IMG/VR virus record: IMGVR_UViG_3300046167_000348
Coordinates: 1-21,333 of that record
DNA from: a virus
Direction: 5' to 3' (one strand)
DNA length: 21,333 nt
Each line of letters starts with the position of its first letter. Position 1 is the first letter of the stretch. The translations under genes were made by a program, and so were the position numbers. Positions 7,950 through 14,534 of the stretch are shown here, in pieces. The notes beneath the pieces are model-generated. The model saw only the letters and a list, made by a program, of their open reading frames with translations. It did no database searches and was not told the origin of the DNA.

Positions 7950-8164
7950 TATTTCATCCCATAACTTGTCATCAGTGTGCGCTTAGGACGCGACTTGGAG
8001 TCCTTAACGCCTTCAACCGCACCGCCTTGCGTCCGACCAGCCATCTTTTGCTGCGCGCGCTCCAAAGGATCTACAGTCGATTGCCCCATCAACGCAGCAG
8101 GCTGGGCAGCATTACCGCCCATAATCCCTGCAATGTTGCCAAGTTTCTTTTTCTTAATAAGCAT
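7949..8164 (-). CDS. Small hypothetical protein before portal
   Basis: The 71-aa basic protein MLIKKKKLGNIAGIMGGNA... ends RPKRTLMTSYGMK. I chose ATG 8164 over TTG 8176 because a GGATAG stretch precedes it at plausible spacing and the protein then starts right after the previous gene's stop. It overlaps the portal start by one base (TAATG). Short, basic, Gly- and Lys-rich proteins often sit between the terminase and portal genes of such phages, with no known role. Confidence 0.7.
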   Translation of the reverse strand: MLIKKKKLGNIAGIMGGNAAQPAALMGQSTVDPLERAQQKMAGRTQGGAVEGVKDSKSRPKRTLMTSYGMK

Positions 8165-8168
8165 AATT

Positions 8169-8432
8169 CTATCCAATCAAAGAACGGCGGCGGCGCGTCT
8201 TGCCATCTTCTTCACCAACCCCAAGCAAACCGCCAGGTGTCGTGAGAATAGTTGATCGGCGCCCCTTCTTCATAAGGTCAATCGCTTCATCTTCAGCAGC
8301 GCCAACAGAAGTCGCACTCGCAGCAGCAGCCTGTGACTCACCACCACTAGCAGTGCCAACAGACGCGCCAGAACCAGCATTGCCAGTAAAGTCACCACCG
8401 CCAAACGTAGTATTCGCTGATCGTTTCAACAT
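8169..8432 (-). CDS. Gly/Ala-rich small protein, C-terminal segment
   Basis: The segment reads MLKRSANTTFGGGDFTGNAG and contains GRRSTILTTPGGLLG, then a basic C terminus (TRRRRSLIG). The (R)GRRSTILT..GLLG and KT.LG pattern is one I associate with a small protein located between terminase and portal in many phages. No good ribosome binding site precedes its ATG, and it overlaps the 8392-8763 segment by 41 nt in another frame. The two may be one protein split by an indel near 8424-8426, with a C-rich Gly tail, or two genes. Confidence 0.55.
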   Translation of the reverse strand: MLKRSANTTFGGGDFTGNAGSGASVGTASGGESQAAAASATSVGAAEDEAIDLMKKGRRSTILTTPGGLLGVGEEDGKTRRRRSLIG

Positions 8433-8763
8433 TTGTCAAAGCAGTGTCAGTTCCGGTATCAAGCGTGGTGGTTGTGTCTGTGCCTGTATCAGTTGTGGTG
8501 TCAGTCGTAGTAGCAGTCGTTGCAGCAGTAACAGAAGAATCATTGTTGTCGTTCTTCATCATTTCTGCGTTAGCAGCGTTTGCTCTGGCCTGCCTACCAG
8601 CAAGGTCTCGTTGATAAGAAGCATTCTGCTCTTTAACGCCCAAGTCCATTAAAAGAGTGTCAGTCGCACTGTTCTTAGGAAGATCCGACACACTCCCGCC
8701 GCCGCCTTGGCTCTTGCCGCTCTTTGGTTGAGAACTTCCACCACCACCACAAAAACCACCCAT
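8392..8763 (-). CDS. Gly- and Thr-rich small protein, N-terminal segment
   Basis: The segment begins MGGFCGGGGSSQPKSG, typical of the small Gly-rich protein upstream of portals, and contains a low-complexity Thr/Asp tract of about 30 residues (TTTDTTTDTGTDTTTT). A good AAGGAT site precedes the ATG. Its final residues (ISEYYVWRW) look out of frame, and the family's expected GRRSTILT tail lies in the next frame at 8169-8432. I think the full gene is 8169-8763 with one indel near 8424-8426. Function unknown. Confidence 0.6.
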   Translation of the reverse strand: MGGFCGGGGSSQPKSGKSQGGGGSVSDLPKNSATDTLLMDLGVKEQNASYQRDLAGRQARANAANAEMMKNDNNDSSVTAATTATTTDTTTDTGTDTTTTLDTGTDTALTNVETISEYYVWRW

Positions 8764-8765
8764 AA

Positions 8766-9230
8766 CTAAACATCCTTATATGTCAAAGTTCCCGCAGAAA
8801 CATAACCCAGGCGCCCCAACAAGGCAGCGCCCCTTTCAGTGTTAACGCCAGAAGTCGCACCTGTCAAAATTTGACTTGCACCAGCGTCCCGCGCCCAATC
8901 TTCAAAAATCTTCATAAGCCTGACACCAATCATGCCGCCTCTATATTCAGGCTTGACATACCATATATAATCGGCAGCGACTAGAGTGTCGCTATATGGC
9001 TGCTTGAGCGTCATGCCAATAATGCAGCCGGCAAGGTCTTTGCCAGACCAACACCCCAAAACTAAACTATCATCGCTGCAAATACGGTCATCAACCCAAT
9101 CGCACATCTTGTCCCAATTGAAATCAATAACGCGCTGGTAAGACTGAGAATGAAATTGCTGCGCCAAATCAGTCACAGCCGCAGCGTCTAAAGAAGACGC
9201 TTCCCTATACTTACGCCGCAAATGGATCAT
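8766..9230 (-). CDS. GNAT-family N-acetyltransferase
   Basis: The 154-aa protein has the GNAT fold pattern: SYQRVIDFNWDK near residue 30, a beta strand pair LVLGCWSGKDLAGCIIGM, then the core YIWYVKPEYRGGMIGVRLMKIFEDWARDAG, where the R-G-x-x-G-x-R-L loop binds acetyl-CoA, and the closing ERGAALLGRLGYVSAG. Acetyltransferases at this spot, between large terminase and portal, occur in many marine podoviruses. The substrate is unknown and could be a host or phage protein. Its start overlaps the repaired C terminus of the large terminase by 20 nt. Confidence 0.88.
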   Translation of the reverse strand: MIHLRRKYREASSLDAAAVTDLAQQFHSQSYQRVIDFNWDKMCDWVDDRICSDDSLVLGCWSGKDLAGCIIGMTLKQPYSDTLVAADYIWYVKPEYRGGMIGVRLMKIFEDWARDAGASQILTGATSGVNTERGAALLGRLGYVSAGTLTYKDV

Positions 9231-9236
9231 AATCCA

Positions 9237-10487
9237 TTACCGCCATTTTCTGAGAAACCGCCATGCGATCCCTGCTTTCTCGCAAACCAACTGCCAAATA
9301 CCTAAAAGCATCCGCTGCATGGCTCGACCAATCATGACAGGCGAAGACCTAAAGCTCCTAGTGCGCTCGTTATACGCTCTATGATACTGACGCAAACACT
9401 CCAAACCATGTCCGCACTTCTCCCTGTCAAACCATAAGCGCGGGATCAACATCTGACCCGCATGTATGCCATCTTCAATCGGCAACTTAGGAACAACTCG
9501 AAAGTTCAAACCCAAGTCCCAAGCAACCTCACGCCGGCTCTTCCCAGATCCTAACTCCCGAACCTCAATGTCGTGCGGCGCATTGTGGTCGCCATACAAA
9601 TAGTTCTTAGACGTTAAAATTTTGCAGTAATGAGGCAACCCCTCACCACGGGCCTCGTAAAAGTCTATCACATGTATAGCACGACCAACCGATTGCGTAA
9701 ACCATATCGCTGTGCTGTCGCCAACACCCAAGTCCCACCAAGTGTCAACACGCACACTCGGGTCATAAGGAACATTGGAAATCCGCCCATCCAACTGAGC
9801 AACCTCCATCTCCTTGCCATAAACAGCACCAGGAACATTCGCATTCCAAGAACACTCAAATTCCTGCTGATACTGGTCATGCGTCATCATAGACTTGGCA
9901 GCGTCCAATTCCTCATCGTCCAGCAAGCCTGTCTCACTCGCCTTGTAAACCGCAGCCAACCAATCAGGATTAGAAGCCGCCTCCTCATACTTATCAAAAA
10001 AAGCATTGTGACCCTTCGGCGTCCCGACAAACACACACCAACCCTTGCGATCAGATAACGCCGGCCTCAACACTTCAGGAAAAACATTCTCAGGCATGTC
10101 GGCAACCTCATCCATAACACAACCGTCAAGATAAATCCCACGCAAGCTGTCTGGATTCTCAGCGCCAAGCAAGCTGATCCTAGCACCATTGGGCAAATCA
10201 CAACGCAATTCAGTCTCATGAAACCGAACATTCGGGATCTTGCCAGCAAACTGTTTTATATAATCCCAAGCAACATTCTTCGCCTGACGATAGGTGGGCG
10301 CCATATAGGCATACCGGGGGTTCTCTTTTCCAGACATCAAGGCATCGCGTAAAACATGGTTGATCGCCCAGACCGTTTTGCCAAAGCGGCGGTGGCAAAC
10401 AACAACGCCCCAACGCTTTTGAGACATCTCATTGTGCAACCGTAGCTGTAACTCCCTCGGCTCATAAGGAATCTCAATGTGCGTCAA
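9237..10487 (-). CDS. Terminase large subunit (C terminus frameshifted)
   Basis: The ATPase-nuclease that packages DNA into the procapsid. Seen here: a Walker A-like CHRRFGKT at residues 31-38, Walker B YLDGCVMDEVADM, the coupling motif FVGTPKGHN, and nuclease motif WWDLGVGDSTAIWF. As it stands it ends in 26 residues unlike the family (MIGRAMQRMLLG...). Adding one base at about 9335-9340 gives SSPVHDWSSHAADAFRYLAVGLRESRDR...DYDPFAA with a stop at 9211, restoring the HAADAFR motif that holds the third catalytic Asp. The repaired protein is about 425 aa. The start ATG overlaps the preceding stop (ATGA). Confidence 0.95.
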   Translation of the reverse strand: MTHIEIPYEPRELQLRLHNEMSQKRWGVVVCHRRFGKTVWAINHVLRDALMSGKENPRYAYMAPTYRQAKNVAWDYIKQFAGKIPNVRFHETELRCDLPNGARISLLGAENPDSLRGIYLDGCVMDEVADMPENVFPEVLRPALSDRKGWCVFVGTPKGHNAFFDKYEEAASNPDWLAAVYKASETGLLDDEELDAAKSMMTHDQYQQEFECSWNANVPGAVYGKEMEVAQLDGRISNVPYDPSVRVDTWWDLGVGDSTAIWFTQSVGRAIHVIDFYEARGEGLPHYCKILTSKNYLYGDHNAPHDIEVRELGSGKSRREVAWDLGLNFRVVPKLPIEDGIHAGQMLIPRLWFDREKCGHGLECLRQYHRAYNERTRSFRSSPVMIGRAMQRMLLGIWQLVCEKAGIAWRFLRKWR

Positions 10488-10678
10488 TGCTCCGTAACCC
10501 TCTTCTGATCTCTAAATATCAATATTTCGTTACTCTCAAGGATAGCCTCGTACAAATCAATAAGCAATATTGCCGACTCAATCTGCTCAGACACGCTGCG
10601 GCCAGTGACAACAGTATCCCTCAAGGCCTCCAAGTGGCCTAGCATGGCTTGTTGCGAAGGCGACAGGGAGTAAGTCAA
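10484..10678 (-). CDS. Small hypothetical protein between small and large terminase
   Basis: The body of this protein (SPSQQAMLGHLEALRDTVVTGRS, then IESAILLIDLYEAILESNEIL) is clearly protein-like and helical, and its stop overlaps the large terminase start (ATGA). The start is unsure. I give TTG 10678, preceded by GGAG at rather long spacing (64 aa). ATG 10645 (53 aa) has no ribosome binding site, and the frame stays open to 10756 across a C-rich stretch. It could also be joined to the 10675-10980 frame by an indel in the C tract. Function unknown. Confidence 0.6.
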   Translation of the reverse strand: MTYSLSPSQQAMLGHLEALRDTVVTGRSVSEQIESAILLIDLYEAILESNEILIFRDQKRVTEH

Positions 10679-10980
10679 AGTGTCTCTAGCTCCGGTGTAA
10701 TATAGAGGTATAAGGGCGCGCGGTTTTGCGGGGGGTGGGGGGGTCGGTTTGCGCAAAACGCATGGCTTAACCGTAGCGTCATAATAACTATTATGTTAAA
10801 TAGAACGTAAGGCATTGTTGTCGCTGTAGATTTTATTCTAGACTGCCATGCATTAAACGCAAACCACAAGATGTTGTGCCTACCCTGCCTCGCTGACCTG
10901 GCGCCGAGGTGTCTCAGCATGCCGGCCTCACGCGCGTAGCTGTCAACGACAGGATGTGTTGTATACACATGATCCGACAT
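10675..10980 (-). CDS. Doubtful ORF after small terminase
   Basis: The ATG at 10980 overlaps the small terminase stop (TGATG), which would suit coupling. The first 50 or so residues (MSDHVYTTHPVVDSYAREAG...) could be protein. The later part (NRPPHPPQNRAPLYLYITPE) reads like translated non-coding DNA and contains a promoter-like site and a 16-bp palindrome. No family is recognised. Either a short gene broken by an indel, or chance. Confidence 0.2.
   Translation of the reverse strand: MSDHVYTTHPVVDSYAREAGMLRHLGARSARQGRHNILWFAFNAWQSRIKSTATTMPYVLFNIIVIMTLRLSHAFCANRPPHPPQNRAPLYLYITPELETL
10780..10795. promoter_or_regulatory. 16-bp palindrome in the 301-bp stretch without a confident gene
   Basis: CATAATA-AC-TATTATG is a perfect dyad of 7-bp arms with a 2-bp centre. 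It lies about 35 bp downstream of a promoter-like site (10835-10862) and upstream of the large terminase unit. It could be an operator or a short hairpin in the leader. The stretch 10679-10979 also holds a G6-T-G7 tract at 10730-10743. Confidence 0.4.
10835..10862 (-). promoter_or_regulatory. Promoter candidate before large terminase
   Basis: Reading on the minus strand, TTGCGT (10862-10857) and TAGAAT (10840-10835) are separated by 16 bp and resemble sigma70 -35 and -10 boxes. It would start a transcript about 150 bp before the small gene at 10678. Pattern only. Confidence 0.35.
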
Positions 10981-11444
10981 CAATGCTTTGTTACTCTCTC
11001 TTCCTTTTGGTCAGGCACAACCTCAGTTGTATTGACCTCAACATCTCCACCAGCCCAACTGATTGTGAACGTCTGGGCTTGTGGTTGGTCTTCCTTCTTG
11101 TCCCTTACGCCCCAAGGCATGTTCCGTGCTAGCGTCCATTTCAATGTGTCGATCTCAAGCCTACGCCGTTGCACCTCTGCGTTAGCCAGCCTGTTATCCT
11201 CAAACGTAGGAAGTGGCGACACTGCCAGGTTGTTGATGTGGTCAGTGAAGTATTCTGACTGCATCACTCTGCCTCTGCGGTAGACCTCATACAGATCATC
11301 GTCACGCAGCACGGCTTGCATGACGCCTTGATAGGTTGGCATGCCTGCTGTCTTGAGTATGTCTTTGAGTGTTTCGCCTACTGCCAAGCGGTCAGCGATC
11401 TTGTGCATCAGCTCGGCGTTAATTTTTACTGGTTTCTTTGCCAT
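10980..11444 (-). CDS. Terminase small subunit
   Basis: The 154-aa protein begins MAKKPVKINAELMHKIADRLAVGETLKDILKTAGMPTYQGV, an N-terminal helix-turn-helix of the kind that recognises the packaging site, then a DLYEVYRRGRVMQSEYFTDHINNL helix and an oligomerisation segment VQRRRLEIDTLKWTLARNMPWGVRDKK. This order matches Sf6-type small terminases. It binds phage DNA and hands it to the large subunit. It is the first gene of the leftward late operon, with a GAGG ribosome binding site at good spacing and a promoter candidate 24 nt upstream. Confidence 0.85.
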   Translation of the reverse strand: MAKKPVKINAELMHKIADRLAVGETLKDILKTAGMPTYQGVMQAVLRDDDLYEVYRRGRVMQSEYFTDHINNLAVSPLPTFEDNRLANAEVQRRRLEIDTLKWTLARNMPWGVRDKKEDQPQAQTFTISWAGGDVEVNTTEVVPDQKEERVTKH

Positions 11445-11467
11445 GTGTGCCTCATCTGTTTTTTGGG

Positions 11468-11495
11468 ATCATAGCACAAAAAAGGCCCAGCGCAA
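11468..11495 (-). promoter_or_regulatory. Late-operon promoter candidate, extended -10
   Basis: On the minus strand TTGCGC (11495-11490) is followed after 16 bp by TATGAT (11473-11468), preceded by TGC to give an extended -10 (TGCTATGAT). It sits 24 bp before the small terminase start. The -35 lies inside the terminator hairpin at 11478-11507, so the replication operon ends where the late operon starts. Confidence 0.6.
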
Positions 11496-11507
11496 TAATG
11501 CTGGGCC
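11478..11507 (-). terminator. Rho-independent terminator of the replication operon
   Basis: On the minus strand, GGCCCAGC (11507-11500) pairs with GCTGGGCC (11491-11484), an 8-bp stem with an 8-nt loop, followed by six T residues. It is about 60 nt after the stop of the last replication-operon gene at 11569. Confidence 0.85.
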
Positions 11508-11568
11508 AGTTGTTGAGTGTTGAGCTGTGGAAACAGGTGGAAGCAGCTCAACGGGCAATTACTTTTTA

Positions 11569-12156
11569 TCAGAATGGGATGTCATCATCAAACACTTTCG
11601 GCTTTGCTCGGATGTCGATCACCTCTGCTGCTGGAAAGGATTCTTTGACTGCCTTCTCGAACTCTCCTGCTTTGTGATCTCGGAAGTTTCGGTATGCGAG
11701 TGCCACCTCTCTGAGCGTCAGCAGCTCTAGGTCTGGCCGTTGTTCTTTGATCTTCTGCCACGACCTTCCGTCTTTCATGATGCCAAAGGTCTCGCCATCC
11801 AGTTCCATCTCCCAGATGTCTGTTGAGGCTCTCTGTGCTCCAAGGCGCTCTGCTTCTGCATCCATTGCTTTGAGGCCTCTTACGACGACCTCTGCTCTGA
11901 CCTTACATTCTTCTGGATTGTTTTCTTCTATAGCCTTGTTCATCTTTGCCATTGCTGATCCATACTTCTGCGCTGTCTCAACGCTTACCAATTCTGGCAG
12001 CATGTCGATGCCCCACTTTGTGTCCATCTGTATTGCCAGCCGATCCATTGGTGCGATTGCATAGTCACACATGATTTGATCCTTATGTGCTTGCGGGTTG
12101 AATATTCTGTCTGCCTTCTTTTGGCGCCTTGGCCTCTTGGGCTTCTGCGTGTTCAT
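11569..12156 (-). CDS. Replication-operon protein with SSB-type C-terminal tip (DDDIPF)
   Basis: The 195-aa protein starts with a basic, disordered-looking segment (MNTQKPKRPRRQKKADRIFN), has a helical middle and a compact region WEMELDGETFGIMKDGRSWQK, and ends KPKVFDDDIPF. The last six residues equal the tip of E. coli SSB, which docks to PriA, RecQ, ExoI and other SSB partners. The body is not an OB-fold SSB that I can recognise. ATG 12156 is chosen because GGAG precedes it by 6 nt; upstream ATGs at 12159 and 12162 and GTG 12168 are alternatives. It is the last gene of the replication operon. I infer a role in recruiting or blocking host repair/replication enzymes. Confidence 0.75.
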   Translation of the reverse strand: MNTQKPKRPRRQKKADRIFNPQAHKDQIMCDYAIAPMDRLAIQMDTKWGIDMLPELVSVETAQKYGSAMAKMNKAIEENNPEECKVRAEVVVRGLKAMDAEAERLGAQRASTDIWEMELDGETFGIMKDGRSWQKIKEQRPDLELLTLREVALAYRNFRDHKAGEFEKAVKESFPAAEVIDIRAKPKVFDDDIPF

Positions 12157-12162
12157 CATCAT

Positions 12163-12310
12163 CTCCACAGTTCATCCACCACAGTTTCGTTTAATCCACA
12201 TTCCACCACAGTAGTATGTCTAATACATACAACTACTGTGGTGGAACTATCTGTGGCCTTTTCTTCCACAGTTCCACAGTTCATCCACAGTTCAGAAAAA
12301 CAACTGTGGA
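12163..12310. repeat. Candidate replication origin: TCCACAGTT iterons, DnaA-box-like sites and a long hairpin
   Basis: TCCACAGTT occurs at 12164-12172, 12265-12273, 12273-12281, 12284-12292 and inverted at 12302-12310. CCACAGTT is at 12179-12186 and CCACAGTA at 12206-12213. Two 9-mers differ from the DnaA box TTATCCACA by one base: TAATCCACA (12192-12200) and TCATCCACA (12281-12289). A perfect 14-bp inverted repeat pairs 12201-12214 with 12233-12246, and a nested 6-bp stem (12214-12219 / 12225-12230) has the loop CTAAT. It lies between the primase-helicase and the SSB-tip gene. RSF1010-type Rep systems also use iterons next to RepA/RepB genes, so an origin is a reasonable inference. Confidence 0.7.
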
Positions 12311-12325
12311 AGTGTGGAAAGCGCA

Positions 12326-13471
12326 TCAAACTTCCTCCCAATTGATCCATTCGCCGACCACTACGCACGGCACATCTCTTCCGCTTCGGCTGTCTCTTAT
12401 CTCTGCGACTTTGAGGTTGCCTGTGCTGATCCACTTCTTGACGATTGCCTTTGCCTTTGCTTTGTCCCCTGGCTTTTCTGTGTCGAGGTCGAGCTGTTCT
12501 GCGACTGCATTGCCGATCCAGTTCTTTGCCCTGATGTCTGATCGGTATGCCTTGTCGTTCTCCTCTGCCTTGCCAACTGTTCTCTGGACATCGTAGAGGT
12601 CTTTGGCTGTCACGCCGTCGAATAGATTAGGAAGCTTAAATTCTGTGGCTACACCAATCAACTCAGAGTTTGCTATTTCGACTGAGATCATGCGGCGGTA
12701 AGTTGCCTTGTCTGATGGCGGTGCGAGGTTTGCTTTGCCATCGTCCTGGCGGAAGATGCCGAGTGCTTCTTGTTCGTCCACCCCGAGTGCCATTGCGTCT
12801 TCTGGAGTGATCCTGTTTATCACTCTTGCTGCTCTTGCTGCACCGATCAGACTGCCTGCGCCGCGCACTGAATCAACCGTTGCGTCTTCTCCGTTGCCTT
12901 TACGGATGTGATGCACAAGCTGTACTGAGCTGTTGGTGTCTCTTGCCAGCTTCCTGAGCATTGCTACGACTGCCTGGATGCTGCCATTATTATTCTCATT
13001 GACCAGGTGGGCTGATATGAATGGATCTAATATTACGACACCTATGTTGTTCTCTTTGATCTTGCGGATCATAAATGCCAGCAGCTCATCGTTCTGGATC
13101 AGGCCGTCCCTGCCTTCTGCTGCCAGCGTGATCTGCATGGTGTCCTCACCGTCCATGAACAGCTTTCCTTTGATGTCATCTGGCTTGAGGCCATAGTGCT
13201 GCATGGCTGCTATGGTTCTCATTTGAAGTTCTGAGATAGGATCTTCCAAATTTATGACCCAGGTGTTGCACTGCTCCTTGACCCTTACGCCAAGCAGGTC
13301 TTTGCCTGTCGATATTGCCAGTGCTTCCACAATGATTGCGGATGTCTTGCCTATGCCGCCGGCAGATGCTGTGACGCTGATATACTTCTTGATGTAATCG
13401 TATCCATAGACCCACTCTCTGCGCGGGCAGTGTGAGCGCATCAAACATTTCGTAGGGCGTGGGCCATTCAT
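12326..13471 (-). CDS. Primase-helicase, C-terminal RepA-like helicase segment
   Basis: This segment carries a RecA-fold hexameric helicase domain of the AAA_25/RepA type: REWVYGYDYIKKYISVTAS leads into Walker A ASAGGIGKTS, then a WVINLED strand, Walker B-like VVILDPFISAH, and the sensor region VQLVHHIRKGNG followed by DSVRGAGSLIGAARAAR. The first 15 or so residues of the open frame are out of frame. The true protein continues from 13176-14516 through ...ALTLPRREWVYGYD... after removing one C at 13425-13427. The repaired fusion spans 12326-14516, about 729 aa. It would unwind DNA at the phage fork. Confidence 0.88.
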   Translation of the reverse strand: MNGPRPTKCLMRSHCPRREWVYGYDYIKKYISVTASAGGIGKTSAIIVEALAISTGKDLLGVRVKEQCNTWVINLEDPISELQMRTIAAMQHYGLKPDDIKGKLFMDGEDTMQITLAAEGRDGLIQNDELLAFMIRKIKENNIGVVILDPFISAHLVNENNNGSIQAVVAMLRKLARDTNSSVQLVHHIRKGNGEDATVDSVRGAGSLIGAARAARVINRITPEDAMALGVDEQEALGIFRQDDGKANLAPPSDKATYRRMISVEIANSELIGVATEFKLPNLFDGVTAKDLYDVQRTVGKAEENDKAYRSDIRAKNWIGNAVAEQLDLDTEKPGDKAKAKAIVKKWISTGNLKVAEIRDSRSGRDVPCVVVGEWINWEEV

Positions 13472-14516
13472 TGCCTGTGTCAGGCTCTGTGTAGCTCTGT
13501 GTTGGCTCTGTGGCTATTTGCAGTGTCTGGTTCTGCTGCTCCATGCGCTCGGCTGCTGGGTCTGGCGGTGGCGTCCAGCCTTTTGCTCTGGCTCCGTCGA
13601 TTGCCTTCTGCACCTCTGCCCTTGTTTCGTCCACTGTGTAGCCGCCCAAGGTGAAGCCATCTGTGATCGCGTGGATCTCTTCGTCTGCCAAGCCTTTGTT
13701 AACGTATGATCCAACCAGGCGCACCATATTGTGATGCCAATCCTCGCCTGCTAGCACGTTCTGGACTGCCAGTTGCCTGTCCATTGCTTGCTGGCCGAGG
13801 TCTATACTCATTGTGCTAGCAGCCTGTGGCTCTGCCTTTGGGAAGGCGCGCATCATACGTTCAAACTCTACTGGTTCTCTGTCTGTTGAGAACTCTGTCC
13901 GCATTGTGACCAGCTCTGGAACATATCCTTTGTCTTGTTTCTTTTGGTTGGGCCATGAGACTGTGCCTGCCACGCGCATGATGCGTGATGGGTTAACGAC
14001 TGCTGCATCTGTTTGGAGCGATGCGGCGATTGCTTTTTGTACATCACGCCATGCTTGCATGTTTTGCACTGGCTCTTCTAGCTGCCAGTATGCGTGGCCT
14101 CTTGCGAATGGCGTTGTTCCTGTCTTGATCGACATGGTGAACTTTGGGCCGGCGAAAGACAGGATGTTTTCCATTGCGCCTGCTGTGTCTGCGTCTGCGA
14201 AACAGTAAAACGCGGCGAGGATGTCTGTGTCTTTGGCTGCTTGGCCTGCCGGTATGTCTATGATTGGGTCAATTGGATTGATGCACATGTATATGTTTTG
14301 CTTGGCAGCGTTCATTGCCTCGGCATGCTGGGCTGCGTCTTCTATGTTTTTTAGTGCAAATCTTGCGGCGTTTGCTGATCCAGATTGCGATATAGAACGT
14401 ATCTCTATGAGCGGTTGGCCTACAGTGTTCCAATTTTCTGTGATCTGTGCTATGAACTGCTTAATGATTTCGGTTTTGGGAGCCATTTCCATTTGTTCTT
14501 CCACTTCCATTTTCAT
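13176..14516 (-). CDS. Primase-helicase, N-terminal RepB-like primase segment
   Basis: Residues to about 360 are genuine. They hold a RepB-like primase pattern: IYMCINPIDP, FYCFADADTAG with acidic metal-binding residues, MSIKTGTTPFARGHAYWQLEEP, and DAAVVNPSRIMRVAGTVSWPNQKK, as in RSF1010-type primases. A flexible linker leads to the helicase. The last 80 or so residues (GLWIRLHQEVYQRHS...) are out-of-frame reading of the helicase. The ATG at 14516 follows a very strong GGGGAGGA site. The gene lies after the DUF669 gene and a hairpin at 14535-14564. A primase fused to a helicase is a familiar phage solution. Confidence 0.87.
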   Translation of the reverse strand: MKMEVEEQMEMAPKTEIIKQFIAQITENWNTVGQPLIEIRSISQSGSANAARFALKNIEDAAQHAEAMNAAKQNIYMCINPIDPIIDIPAGQAAKDTDILAAFYCFADADTAGAMENILSFAGPKFTMSIKTGTTPFARGHAYWQLEEPVQNMQAWRDVQKAIAASLQTDAAVVNPSRIMRVAGTVSWPNQKKQDKGYVPELVTMRTEFSTDREPVEFERMMRAFPKAEPQAASTMSIDLGQQAMDRQLAVQNVLAGEDWHHNMVRLVGSYVNKGLADEEIHAITDGFTLGGYTVDETRAEVQKAIDGARAKGWTPPPDPAAERMEQQNQTLQIATEPTQSYTEPDTGNEWPTPYEMFDALTLPAQRVGLWIRLHQEVYQRHSICRRHRQDIRNHCGSTGNIDRQRPAWRKGQGAVQHLGHKFGRSYLRTSNENHSSHAALWPQAR

Positions 14517-14534
14517 TGATTCCTCCCCTGAACT

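Noticed and set aside
10730-10743. G6-T-G7 tract as a G-quadruplex
   Set aside because: Only two G runs are present, so a four-run quadruplex cannot form within the tract alone; more likely a site prone to sequencing error.
10860-10979. tRNA gene in the terminase leader
   Set aside because: GC-rich patches suggested one, but no T-loop GTTCRA or cloverleaf could be drawn.
10984-11283. Plus-strand ORF over small terminase
   Set aside because: Antisense to a well-matched terminase gene and lacking a ribosome binding site.
12163-12310. CRISPR array reading of the TCCACAGTT repeats
   Set aside because: Repeats are only 9 bp, some overlap or are inverted, and spacers are not of constant length; they suit iterons.
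12159-12434. 91-aa minus-strand and 126-aa plus-strand ORFs across the iteron region
   Set aside because: They read through the repeats and the end of the helicase gene; composition follows the repeats, not a protein.
13741-13820. Extra GCTAGC sites in the primase region as more operators
   Set aside because: They lack the full TTGCTAGCAA palindrome and lie inside coding sequence; chance hexamers.
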